Assembly (NCBI GenBank): GCA_963849105.1
Contig: CAWKGD010000003.1
Span: 372,001 to 436,000, forward strand
Length of the DNA stretch: 64,000 nucleotides
DNA from: CAVRXQ01 sp963849105
GTDB taxonomy: Bacteria > Actinomycetota > Acidimicrobiia > Acidimicrobiales > Bog-793
Direction of reading: 5' to 3'
A program made the translations under genes and the position numbers. Positions 1-7,990 of the stretch are shown in pieces. Each line of letters begins with the position of its first letter. Position 1 is the first letter of the stretch. A model generated the notes under the pieces. The model made no database searches and was not told where the DNA came from. It saw nothing but the letters and a program-made list of their open reading frames with translations.

Positions 1-666
1 CCTCGCGCCGACCGGTGCTTCGCGCTCGCGCTCGACGCGATGAGAGAGGCTGGTGCGACGATCATCGACCCGGTGACCGTTCCCGGTGCGGCGCCATTGC
101 GTTCGTCAGAGGATGAGCTGACGGTCCTGCTCTACGAGTTCCACAGTGGGATCGACCGATACCTCGCGGCGCGAGCTGACGCGACCGGTTCGGGCCCGCG
201 CTCGCTCGCCGACGTGATCGCGTTCAACCTCGAGTGCGCCGACGCGGAGCTCGCGCTCTTCGGTCAGGACATTCTCGAACGTGCCGCGCGCACCGGTTCG
301 CTCGAGGAAGCGGAATACAAAGACGCCCGAGCCCGCTGTATCGAGCTGTCGCGCGCGCAGGGGATCGACTTCGCGCTCGACGGACAGCACCTTGACGCGC
401 TCGCGGTGCTCACGACCGCGCCAGCATGGTTGATCGATCACGTGAACGGCGACAGCTTTCTCGGTGCCGGGTACTCGATCGCCGCGGTCGCTGGGTACCC
501 GTCCATCACGCTTCCGATCGGCACGGTCTCGGGGCTACCGGTCGGTCTCTCTTTCCTCGGGCGGGCGTGGTCCGAGTCGGTACTCATCGAAGCCGCCTCG
601 GGGCTCGAGGCCCAACTTGGCGTGGTGTTGCGCCCAGGATTCTCCTCGCGCACCCCTTTCGACTGA
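1..666 (+). CDS. Amidase-family protein, C-terminal part (gene begins before the window)
   Basis: The reading frame is open from base 1, so this is the 3' end of a longer gene; about 221 residues are visible. The stretches GATIIDPV near the start and the glycine-rich GAGYSIAAVAGYPSITLPIG followed by GLPVGLSFLG match the C-terminal half of amidase-signature enzymes (GatA-like or secondary amidases), which hydrolyse or transfer amide nitrogen. The catalytic Ser-Ser-Lys part lies upstream and cannot be checked. The substrate cannot be told from this part. The closing residues before the TGA are ordinary, and the gene looks intact at this end. Confidence 0.85.
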   Translation, partial: PRADRCFALALDAMREAGATIIDPVTVPGAAPLRSSEDELTVLLYEFHSGIDRYLAARADATGSGPRSLADVIAFNLECADAELALFGQDILERAARTGSLEEAEYKDARARCIELSRAQGIDFALDGQHLDALAVLTTAPAWLIDHVNGDSFLGAGYSIAAVAGYPSITLPIGTVSGLPVGLSFLGRAWSESVLIEAASGLEAQLGVVLRPGFSSRTPFD

Positions 667-711
667 CCCTCGCGGGTCGCGCAACGATCTCACTGGGAAA
701 AGGAGACGCGC

Positions 712-887
712 GTGTTTGTCACTGGACTGGTTCATTTCTACACGCGTGACACCGCGGCCGGACTGCACTTCTACCGCGATTAGCTCGGCTTCGCAGAGAC
801 GTTCCGCACTCGGAGGGAACTCCTTCACATGTCGAACTCCGCGATCTGGATGGAAGTGTCGTGGAGATCGTTGCCAAGGTTTCGTGA
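712..887 (+). pseudogene. Remnant of a VOC (glyoxalase/dioxygenase fold) protein
   Basis: From a GTG at 712 with GGAGA upstream the translation begins like a VOC protein (FVTGLVHFYTRDTAAGLHFYRD). An in-frame TAG stands at 781, after which the same frame continues LGFAETFR, the usual next strand. From 831 a second frame gives LRDLDGSVVEIVAKV before a TGA at 885, the C-terminal metal-site strand of the fold. The central part of a normal 120-130 residue domain is missing. A stop, a frameshift and an internal deletion together mark a decayed gene. Its original substrate cannot be inferred. Confidence 0.6.
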
Positions 888-992
888 GAATCCATAGGCT
901 TTCGTCAACGTCGCCGGTGCGCGATTTGTCGTGCACGCCAATACGGAGTATCGGCGGTGGCCTGAATTGGGACGCCAAAGTTGACGCGATCA

Positions 993-2003
993 ATGCACGT
1001 TGCGGTCGTCGTGTTTGCGATACTGCTCGTCGCTGGAGTGAACCTCGTTCCGGCAGCCGCGCTCACACAGGTCGTCCTCAAGAGAGTGGACAAAAGCGTG
1101 GTCGACGTCAGCGTGACCCTTTCCTACCAGGGCGCGAAAGGTGCCGGCACCGGCATCCTCCTCTCCTCGGGAGGCGAGGTGCTCACGAACAACCACGTGG
1201 TGCTGGGCGCGACGTCAATCAGCGTCGTCGACGTCGCCAATGGCCGCACATACTCCGCGACCGTCGTCGGATACGACCGCGACGCGGATGTCGCCGTACT
1301 GAAATTGAGCGGCGCGCGCGGCCTCCGCCGGGCGCCGCTCGGCAGCTCGGCACGCCTGCGCATCGGTGCCCCGGTGACCGCCATCGGCAATGCCGGAGGT
1401 GGTGGCGGGACGCCGAGTGCCACGAGTGGGACGCTCACCGCGCTCGATCGCTCGATCACCGCGGAGGATGAGTTCGGCGGCGCGGAGACTTTGCAGGGCT
1501 TGCTCGAGACGAGCGCCCCCTTGCAACCGGGCGACTCAGGTGGCCCGCTCGTGTCGGCAGCGGGGAGAGTTATCGGCATCGACACCGCCGGGTCGAGCAG
1601 GCTCTCCCGCCTGTCGTCGGTGGTCGGCTACGCCATCCCGATCAATAAAGCGCTCCGCTTGGTTCGCGCGATCGAAGATGGGCGCTCATCGGGAGCCATC
1701 CATGTTGGTCCGACCGCCTTCCTCGGCGCCGCAACGGAGGAGGCGCCCTACAACGACGGTGGTTCGATCACTGAACGAGTTGTCGTCACTGACGTGATCC
1801 CCGGTACGCCAGCCGCGCAGGTCGGAGTCGTCCCGGGGGACGTCATCACTTCGTTCGAGGACACGCTGATTACGTCCAATACGGTGTTGACGAACCTGTT
1901 AATCCGCGCGAAGCCCGGCATGTCGATAGAAGTTGGGTGGCTCGATCAACAGGGCGCTTCGATGACCACCGCTGTCACGCTTGCGAGCGGCCCGGCACAG
2001 TGA
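993..2003 (+). CDS. Secreted HtrA/DegP-like serine protease with PDZ domain
   Basis: Trypsin-like S1C protease of 336 residues, probably exported. From the ATG at 993 an N-terminal hydrophobic stretch (about residues 2-23) looks like a signal peptide or anchor. The catalytic triad is visible as His68 in TNNHVVLG, Asp99 in DADVAVLKL and Ser182 in PGDSGGPL. A PDZ domain follows from about residue 235, with TPAAQVGVVPGDVITSFEDT. The family degrades or chaperones misfolded envelope proteins. An in-frame TTG at 981 would add four residues, but the ATG sits better in front of the signal peptide. It is monocistronic here, between a decayed VOC gene and dnaE2. Confidence 0.9.
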   Translation: MHVAVVVFAILLVAGVNLVPAAALTQVVLKRVDKSVVDVSVTLSYQGAKGAGTGILLSSGGEVLTNNHVVLGATSISVVDVANGRTYSATVVGYDRDADVAVLKLSGARGLRRAPLGSSARLRIGAPVTAIGNAGGGGGTPSATSGTLTALDRSITAEDEFGGAETLQGLLETSAPLQPGDSGGPLVSAAGRVIGIDTAGSSRLSRLSSVVGYAIPINKALRLVRAIEDGRSSGAIHVGPTAFLGAATEEAPYNDGGSITERVVVTDVIPGTPAAQVGVVPGDVITSFEDTLITSNTVLTNLLIRAKPGMSIEVGWLDQQGASMTTAVTLASGPAQ

Positions 2004-2148
2004 TTAGTCCGAGCAACAGGTCGCGGACACGTCGGCCCACCCGTCCTGGTGAGCCTCGCGACGGCCTGGTCGGCCCTGGGCTCAACGCAGCGAACCCGAG
2101 TCCGCGGCGTGGAGCAGGCGAATGACCTGCTGAAGGGGACTGGCAGTA

Positions 2149-2164
2149 TCGAACGTATGTTCGT
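2149..2164. promoter_or_regulatory. Actinobacterial LexA (SOS) box upstream of dnaE2
   Basis: TCGAAC-GTAT-GTTCGT matches the actinobacterial LexA consensus TCGAAC-N4-GTTCGA at 11 of the 12 conserved positions. It lies directly in front of the conserved N-terminal coding sequence of the DnaE2-type polymerase, a standard member of the actinobacterial SOS regulon. DNA damage would therefore be expected to derepress this gene (inference). Confidence 0.8.
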
Positions 2165-2275
2165 ATTGTCAACGAAATCAGTTCGTTCAATCCGATCATC
2201 CCGTGGTCCGAGCTCGAGCGGCGCCTTTCGGGGCGCCTCCCGGCGCGGCGATCCGACCAGCTGCTCGCCGGGGTC

Positions 2276-5200
2276 GTGCCCGCGATCCGCTGGCACGAGC
2301 TCGACCTGCCACCGGTTGAGCGCGCCGAGCCACCGGGCGGGGTCGCTTACGCCGAACTCCACTGTCACTCGAACTTCAGCTTCTTAGACGGCGCCTCGAA
2401 CCCGGAGGACCTCGCCGTCGAAGCAGCGCGGCTCGGTCTCGAGGCCCTCGCGCTCACCGATCACGACGGCTGTTACGGGGTCGTCCGCTTCGCCGAGGCG
2501 GCGCGGGAGTGCGGACTGCCGACCGTCTTCGGTGCCGAGCTGTCGCTGCCGGCGGGCACGGAGCGTCGTGTCGAGGCGCGCGCCGGGGCGATCGATCCGC
2601 AGGCGACGCATCTCCTCGTGCTGGCCGCCGATCCCGAGGGTTACGCGCGCCTTTCGACGGCGATCGCCCGTGCCCAGCTCGCCGGGGGTGAGAAGGGTCG
2701 TCCGTCGTACTCGCTCGACGCCTTGGCCCAAGCACACGACGGTCACTGGTTCGTTCTCACCGGCTGCCGCCACGGCGCGGTGCCCGCGGCGCTCGTCGCC
2801 GACGGACCCCAGGCGGCAGCCCGTGAGCTCGCGCGTCTGATCGAGGCATTCGGTGCCGAGCGCGTGCTCGTCGAGCTCACCGATCACGACACGCCACTCG
2901 ACGACGCGCGCAACGACGCGCTCGCAAAGCTCGCCGTGCGCGCCGGGGTCGGTCTTGTCGCGACGGGCAACGTCCACTATGCGACGCCGTCGGCGTACCC
3001 GCTCGCGACCGCGCTCTCGGCGGTGCGCGCCCGATCGAGCCTCGACGCGGTCGACGGCTACCTGCCGGCATGGGCGTCGTCGCCGTTGCGCTCTGGGCTC
3101 GAGCAACAAAGGCGCTTCGCGCGCTATCCCGGAGCCGTCGAGCTCGCCGCAGAGGTCGGGCGCGCCTGCGCCTTTGACTTGCGTCTCGTCGTGCCGAATC
3201 TGCCGCCGTATCCCGTGCCCGACGGATCGACCGAAGCGAGCTTTCTGCGCGCGCTCGCCTACGAGGGCGCGAAGCGCCGTTACGGGTCGCGGGGAGACGA
3301 GCGGGTTCATGGCGCGTGGTCGGCGATCGATCGCGAACTCGAGATCATCGAGGCGCTCGGTTTCCCCGGCTACTTCTTGGTCGTCTGGGACATCGTCGAG
3401 TTCTGTCGGCGATCGAACATCTTCTGCCAAGGCCGTGGCTCGGCCGCCAACTCGGCGGTCTGCTACGCGCTTCGGGTCACGAACGCCGACGCCGTCGCGC
3501 TCGGGCTGTTGTTCGAGCGATTCTTGTCACCGGCGCGCGACGGACCACCCGACATCGACTTGGACATCGAGTCGGGACGGCGCGACGAGGTGATCGCCTA
3601 CGTCTACGAGCGCTACGGGCGCGAACACGCCGCGCAGGTGGCGAACGTCATCACCTACCGCCCGCGCTCCGCGGTGCGCGACGCGGCGCGCGCGCTCGGC
3701 TACCCGCCGGGCGCGCACGGCAAGTGGACGGAGCTCCTCGGCGACTCGTTCGTCGCCAGCATCGCTGCGCCACGGCGCAATGGCGCCCGCCCGGAGCCGA
3801 CGGCCGCCGAACTCGGCCTGCCAGAAGACGTCGCCCAGCTCGCCGCGGCGTTGGAGGGGATGCCACGGCACCTCGGCATCCACTCCGGCGGGATGGTGAT
3901 CTGCGACCGGCCGGTCGTGGCCGTCTGCCCGGTCGAGTGGGCGCGGCGCGAGGGCCGCTCGGTGCTGCAGTGGGACAAGGAGGACTGCGCGGCGGCCGGT
4001 CTCGTGAAGTTCGACCTGTTGGGCTTGGGGATGTTGGAGGCGATCCACCGCATGGTCGACCTCGTCGCGTCGTTCTTTTCTCTGACCGTCGACTTGGCGA
4101 CGATCCCCCAGGAGGACGCGGTCTACGCGATGTTGTCGCGGGCGGACTCGATCGGCGTCTTCCAGGTCGAAAGCCGCGCCCAGATGGCGACCCTGCCGCG
4201 CCTCGCGCCGAAGGTCTTCTACGACCTGGTCGTCGAGGTCGCCCTCATCCGCCCCGGCCCGATCCAGGGTGGCTCGGTTCATCCCTACCTGCGCCGCCGT
4301 TCGGGGGAGGAGAAGGTCAGCTATCTGCACCCCCTATTAAAAGGTGCGCTCGCAAAGACCTTGGGCGTGCCATTGTTCCAAGAACAGCTGATGCAGATGG
4401 CGATCGACGTGGCGGGGTTCTCCGCTGCCGACGCCGACGAGCTGCGCCAAGCGATGGGCTCGAAGCGCTCCGCGGCGCGCATGGAGAAGTTGCGCGGCCG
4501 GCTCTATCAGGGGATGGCCGAGCGGGGGATCGAAGGCGAGGTCGCCGACGCGATCTACTCCCAGCTCGCCGCGTTCGCCAACTTCGGCTTCCCCGAGTCG
4601 CACTCGGTCTCTTTTGCCTACTTGGTCTATTCCTCGGCGTGGTTCAAGCTCCACTACCCCCAGGCCTTTTTGTGCGCGCTGTTGAACTCCCAGCCGATGG
4701 GCTTTTGGTCGCCGGAGAGCCTCGTCGCCGACGCCCGCCGCCACGGCGTTGTGACGCTACGTCCGCAGGTGAACAAAAGCGGCGCCGAATCGACCCTCGT
4801 CTCTGATCAGAAAAGCGTCGGCGGCGCGGCGGTGCGCCTCGGCCTCGCCCAGGTGCGCGGCATCGGCGCCTCGCTCGCCGAACAGATCGCCGACGGCGCG
4901 CCGTACGAGAGCATCGACGACCTGGCGCGCCGCGCCGGACCGAACCGGGCCGAGCTCGAATCCCTCGCCAGCGCCGGAGCGCTCGATGACCTGTCGCCGG
5001 TCGCCGGCGCGACGCCGACGTCTGGACGCGGGGCGCGCCGCGCCGCGCTCTGGGCGGCGGGCGCGCTCGCTGGTGGCGGCCCGGAGCGGTTGCCCGGCAT
5101 GGTCCCCGGCACGTCGGCACCGGCGCTCCCCGAGATGTCGCTCGTCGACGAGCTGGCGGCGGACCTCTGGGCAACGGGGATCTCGCCGGCCGACCACCCC

Positions 5201-5548
5201 GTCGCCCCGGCGCGGCCCTTCCTTGCAGACCGCGGCGTCGTCCTGGCGGCCGACCTCCCCGGGAAGGAGGCGGGCCGGATCCTCGTCGCCGGCATCGTCA
5301 CCCACCGCCAGCGCCCATCGACGGCGGGCGGCACGATCTTTTTGAACCTGGAAGACGAGACCGGCGTCGTCAACGTCATCTGCTCGCCCGGGCTGTGGAC
5401 CCACTACCGCGGCAGCGCCACCTCGGCTCCAGCCCTCATCGTCCGGGGTCGCCTCGAGGGATCCGGGGTGGCGCGTTCGGTCGTCGCCGAGCGCCTCGAG
5501 GTCCTCGAGCTGCCGACTCGCGCCCAAAAAGCGAGGAATTTCCGTTGA
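2276..5548 (+). CDS. dnaE2: Error-prone DNA polymerase III alpha subunit, DnaE2 type
   Basis: A C-family polymerase of about 1,090 residues that carries out damage-induced translesion synthesis with ImuA/ImuB-type partners, none of which is encoded here. An N-terminal PHP domain (ELHCHSNFSFLDGAS, about residues 26-40) is followed by the palm with PDIDLDI (about 425), QWDKEDCAAAG (about 566), a helix-hairpin-helix near 865 and a C-terminal OB fold (about 1003-1060). The GTG at 2276 is the only usual start. However, in-frame conserved DnaE2 sequence (NPIIPWSELERRLSGR) reaches back to about 2186 with no ATG, GTG or TTG as far as the stop at 2123, so the true start may be ATT 2165 or ATC 2177. 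An SOS box lies just upstream. Confidence 0.93.
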   Translation: MPAIRWHELDLPPVERAEPPGGVAYAELHCHSNFSFLDGASNPEDLAVEAARLGLEALALTDHDGCYGVVRFAEAARECGLPTVFGAELSLPAGTERRVEARAGAIDPQATHLLVLAADPEGYARLSTAIARAQLAGGEKGRPSYSLDALAQAHDGHWFVLTGCRHGAVPAALVADGPQAAARELARLIEAFGAERVLVELTDHDTPLDDARNDALAKLAVRAGVGLVATGNVHYATPSAYPLATALSAVRARSSLDAVDGYLPAWASSPLRSGLEQQRRFARYPGAVELAAEVGRACAFDLRLVVPNLPPYPVPDGSTEASFLRALAYEGAKRRYGSRGDERVHGAWSAIDRELEIIEALGFPGYFLVVWDIVEFCRRSNIFCQGRGSAANSAVCYALRVTNADAVALGLLFERFLSPARDGPPDIDLDIESGRRDEVIAYVYERYGREHAAQVANVITYRPRSAVRDAARALGYPPGAHGKWTELLGDSFVASIAAPRRNGARPEPTAAELGLPEDVAQLAAALEGMPRHLGIHSGGMVICDRPVVAVCPVEWARREGRSVLQWDKEDCAAAGLVKFDLLGLGMLEAIHRMVDLVASFFSLTVDLATIPQEDAVYAMLSRADSIGVFQVESRAQMATLPRLAPKVFYDLVVEVALIRPGPIQGGSVHPYLRRRSGEEKVSYLHPLLKGALAKTLGVPLFQEQLMQMAIDVAGFSAADADELRQAMGSKRSAARMEKLRGRLYQGMAERGIEGEVADAIYSQLAAFANFGFPESHSVSFAYLVYSSAWFKLHYPQAFLCALLNSQPMGFWSPESLVADARRHGVVTLRPQVNKSGAESTLVSDQKSVGGAAVRLGLAQVRGIGASLAEQIADGAPYESIDDLARRAGPNRAELESLASAGALDDLSPVAGATPTSGRGARRAALWAAGALAGGGPERLPGMVPGTSAPALPEMSLVDELAADLWATGISPADHPVAPARPFLADRGVVLAADLPGKEAGRILVAGIVTHRQRPSTAGGTIFLNLEDETGVVNVICSPGLWTHYRGSATSAPALIVRGRLEGSGVARSVVAERLEVLELPTRAQKARNFR

Positions 5549-5681
5549 CAAGAGCCCCATGACGCACTCGGACCACCATGCTCAGGATGTGCCAGGACCT
5601 TTATGGCGTGAGACCAACGGTCGTTAGGAAAAAGTCCTGTTCCCGTGAGGTGCGAAATTGCACGAATGGACTAATGCCCCG

Positions 5682-5724
5682 TTGACGCAGAGTGGTGAAG
5701 CTGCCACACTGAGTGATGTGGCAG
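5682..5724 (+). promoter_or_regulatory. Candidate -35 element and inverted repeat over the start of the next gene
   Basis: TTGACG at 5682 stands 17 bases before CACACT at 5705, a weak promoter-like pair. CTGCCACA (5701-5708) and TGTGGCAG (5717-5724) form a perfect 8-base inverted repeat with an 8-base spacer. The right arm covers the likely GTG start at 5718. It could be an operator or an RNA hairpin that controls a near-leaderless start. This is inferred from layout only. Confidence 0.35.
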
Positions 5725-6470
5725 TGACCGAGGCAGAAGTGCCAGCGACGAACGATCTCATCGAGATCCTTCCGACCCTCGCGCAGAGCGTCGAGCTCTC
5801 CGAGTGGACCTTCGACGCTGCCCTGCTGTCGGGTGACGGCACGAGCATCGACGCGATCCTGGCGAAAGGTGGCACCTTCTACGGCCGCGAGGCGCTCGAC
5901 GCCTGGCGGTTCCTGCCGCCGAACGGCTGGCGACTCGTCCACGAGGATGCGACGACCCGCGTCTACGCGGCGCCCGAACCCGGGGCGGTGGGCGAGTGGG
6001 CGGTCGCCTCAGTGCGCCTCGAAGGCGGCGTCTGGCGCGCCTCTGGTGCCGAACGGAACCTCTTTCCGCACACGACCGGCTCGGTGCAGGTCAGCGATCT
6101 CGAACTGGTCTGGCCGAGCGAGCAGATCATCGTCCGCGGACGCTCCGCCCAACTGTTCGCGAAGGTGAAGAACAACGGTCACGAGCCCTGGCTCGCCGAC
6201 TACAAAGAACCGTTGACCGTCGTCGCCTGGCTGATCGACCTGCCGTCGAATCGTCGTTTGCTCGCCTCGCGCGCCGATTTCAAGACGCCGCTCGACCGCG
6301 TGCTGTCGCGCTCGATCCTCGTCCCCCCTTCGGCGGCAATCGTCGTTCCCGTCGCGCTCGCGACGATCGCGCCAGAGACCCTCGTGCCGGGCACCTACGG
6401 CATCGTCGGCCGGCTCGAGCGGTTGAACCTCACGTCGGAGACGGGGCAGGTGGTGATCGTCGAGCGGTAA
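5718..6470 (+). CDS. Conserved-looking hypothetical protein with a C-terminal beta-rich domain
   Basis: About 250 residues of unknown function; I do not recognise a family. No signal peptide or membrane segment is seen. The first half is helical and contains GTFYGREALDAWRFLPPNGW. The second half, from about residue 120, looks like an immunoglobulin-like beta domain (VQVSDLELVWPSEQIIVRGR through VPGTYGIVGRLERLNL). Codon use fits the host. The GTG at 5718 is preferred over the TTG at 5658 because it follows the promoter-like pair and inverted repeat. The gene stands alone between dnaE2 and a bidirectional terminator. Confidence 0.7.
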   Translation: MAVTEAEVPATNDLIEILPTLAQSVELSEWTFDAALLSGDGTSIDAILAKGGTFYGREALDAWRFLPPNGWRLVHEDATTRVYAAPEPGAVGEWAVASVRLEGGVWRASGAERNLFPHTTGSVQVSDLELVWPSEQIIVRGRSAQLFAKVKNNGHEPWLADYKEPLTVVAWLIDLPSNRRLLASRADFKTPLDRVLSRSILVPPSAAIVVPVALATIAPETLVPGTYGIVGRLERLNLTSETGQVVIVER

Positions 6471-6506
6471 CGCCCAAATCTGCTGACCCCCCCAGCGAAA
6501 GCAGCG

Positions 6507-6536
6507 AAAAGGGCCCGGCACGCGTCGGGCCTTTTT
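6507..6536. terminator. Bidirectional intrinsic terminator between convergent genes
   Basis: AAAAGGGCCCG and CGGGCCTTTTT form a GC-rich stem (one bulged G) around a short loop, with an A-run on one side and a T-run on the other. It sits between the convergent 5718-6470 gene and the minus-strand phosphoribosyltransferase, so it can serve both. Confidence 0.85.
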
Positions 6537-6549
6537 CGCGCCCCGACCT

Positions 6550-7296
6550 CTACACGCCTTCGCTTCCGGCGTCGCCGCGAGACGCCGCTCGCGCCAAGAG
6601 CGAGACAACCTCCGCGTCGGTCGTCTGCGAGAAATCGATGTACCACTCGCCGACCGAGGAGAAGCCGGCCGGTGTCTCCAAGAGGACGACGCCGTCGGCG
6701 ATCCGGGCGAGCTCGTCGATCGATTCTGCGGCGCCGACCGGCAGCGCGACGACAACGCGAGCCGCCTGCGCGCGCCGCGCCGACTCACACGCCGCATGAC
6801 ACGTCGATCCCGTCGCGACACCGTCGTCGACGATGATCACTGTTTTCTCTGCCAACGAGATCGGGTCGCGACCTTCTCGGTAGAGCACGGCGCGACGTCC
6901 GACTTCGGCGAGCTCGCGTTCAGTCGCCAGGTCGAGCTCCTCGTCGCTCATTCCCGCCAGGCGCTGCACGGACGCATTGAAGACGCGCACGCCGTGTTCG
7001 GCGACGGCGCCGATCGCGAGTTCACGCTGCAGCGGAGCGCCAATCTTGCGGGCGATGATGACGTCGAGGGGCAGCCCGAGCGCTTCGGCGACCTCGAATG
7101 CGACGACGACACCGCCGCGGGGCAAGCCGGCGACGACCGTGTTCGGGTTGCGGAACGGCCCGAGCGACCTCGCCAGGCGGCGTCCGGCGTCGACACGGTC
7201 GAGAAAACGCAGCGGCTGGCGGCCGTTTCCCGCACCGAAACCCACGTGCGGTCGGGCAGCGGCGTCGGCCACGGGTCCTTCGCCTTCCGAATTCAC
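6550..7296 (-). CDS. Phosphoribosyltransferase domain protein
   Basis: Type I phosphoribosyltransferase fold of about 248 residues. The PRPP-binding loop is clear as VIIVDDGVATGST, with the flanking motif NTVVAGLPRGGVVVAFEVAEAL near the N terminus. Proteins of this kind are often annotated as predicted PRTases near dienelactone-hydrolase or phosphorylase genes, and their substrate is unknown. The frame is open further upstream, but that part lies antisense to the next gene. GTG at 7296, or GTG at 7272 with GAAGGA just in front, is the likely start. It ends at the shared terminator. Confidence 0.85.
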   Translation of the reverse strand: MNSEGEGPVADAAARPHVGFGAGNGRQPLRFLDRVDAGRRLARSLGPFRNPNTVVAGLPRGGVVVAFEVAEALGLPLDVIIARKIGAPLQRELAIGAVAEHGVRVFNASVQRLAGMSDEELDLATERELAEVGRRAVLYREGRDPISLAEKTVIIVDDGVATGSTCHAACESARRAQAARVVVALPVGAAESIDELARIADGVVLLETPAGFSSVGEWYIDFSQTTDAEVVSLLARAASRGDAGSEGV

Positions 7297-7461
7297 GCTA
7301 CGAACTGCTTCGTCAAACCCTGACCTCGCTCGCGAACACGCTAGGAAGTAAAGACTGTCGCGCGGAAGGGCCGGTCGGCCTCGGCCGAATCGATTGCATC
7401 GACCGGCCAAAACAGGGGAGATTGGACCTGCTGATTCGCTTTTTGTGAGGAAGGTGCATCC

Positions 7462-7953
7462 GTGAGTGGACTCGAGCTCTCCATTGTCCCGGTCGAGAAC
7501 CCGGGCGGCCTGAACGTCATCGTCGGTCAGTCCCACTTCATCAAGACCATCGAGGACCTGCACGAGGCGCTCGCGTCGTCGAGTCCGGTGCTGCACTTCG
7601 GTATTGCGTTCTGCGAAGCCTCGGGCAAGCGGCTCGTGCGAACGTCAGGGAACGACGACGAGCTCGTCGCGCTCGCGACCCGCAACGCCGAGGCGATCGG
7701 CGCCGGCCACGTCTTCGTCGTCTTTTTGAAAGATGGCTTCCCGGTGAACGTGCTGCGGGCGATCAGCGCCGTGCCCGAGGTCTGTGCGATCCACTGCGCG
7801 ACAGCGAACCCGCTCGAGATCATCGTCGGTGAGTCCTCCCGCGGACGCGGGGTGCTCGGCGTGATCGACGGCGAACCGCCACTCGGCGTCGAAACCGCCG
7901 ACGACGTCGTTGAGCGCAAGGCGCTTTTGCGGGCGATCGGCTACAAGCTCTGA
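7462..7953 (+). CDS. Adenosine-specific kinase family (DUF355) protein
   Basis: A 163-residue protein that matches the small DUF355 family annotated as adenosine-specific kinase. Recognisable parts are VIVGQSHFIKTIEDLHEAL, FGIAFCEASGKRLVRTSGND, HVFVVFLKDGFPVNVL and the closing GESSRGRGVLGVIDG. Length is typical for the family. The GTG start is set by AGGAAGG eight bases upstream. The biochemical role in bacteria is weakly established, so the kinase name is a family label. It is monocistronic and converges on a methyltransferase gene across a GC-rich hairpin. Confidence 0.85.
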   Translation: MSGLELSIVPVENPGGLNVIVGQSHFIKTIEDLHEALASSSPVLHFGIAFCEASGKRLVRTSGNDDELVALATRNAEAIGAGHVFVVFLKDGFPVNVLRAISAVPEVCAIHCATANPLEIIVGESSRGRGVLGVIDGEPPLGVETADDVVERKALLRAIGYKL

Positions 7954-7977
7954 AAACCGCGCGCAGTCGGCGCGCGG
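7953..7977 (-). terminator. Terminator for the minus-strand CFA-synthase-type gene
   Basis: CCGCGCGC (7957-7964) and GCGCGCGG (7970-7977) pair around a 5-base loop. Read on the minus strand the stem is followed by TTTT, so it suits the gene that ends at 7991. On the plus strand it lies directly behind the stop of the DUF355 gene. Confidence 0.7.
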
Positions 7978-7990
7978 GGCGAAAAACCAC

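Noticed and set aside
464..1471. 335-codon plus-strand frame over the amidase end and protease
   Set aside because: It crosses gene boundaries in a wrong frame and has Arg-rich composition.
3316..4806. Long plus-strand frame inside dnaE2
   Set aside because: It is an out-of-frame shadow of the polymerase gene, full of Arg and Pro with no domain.
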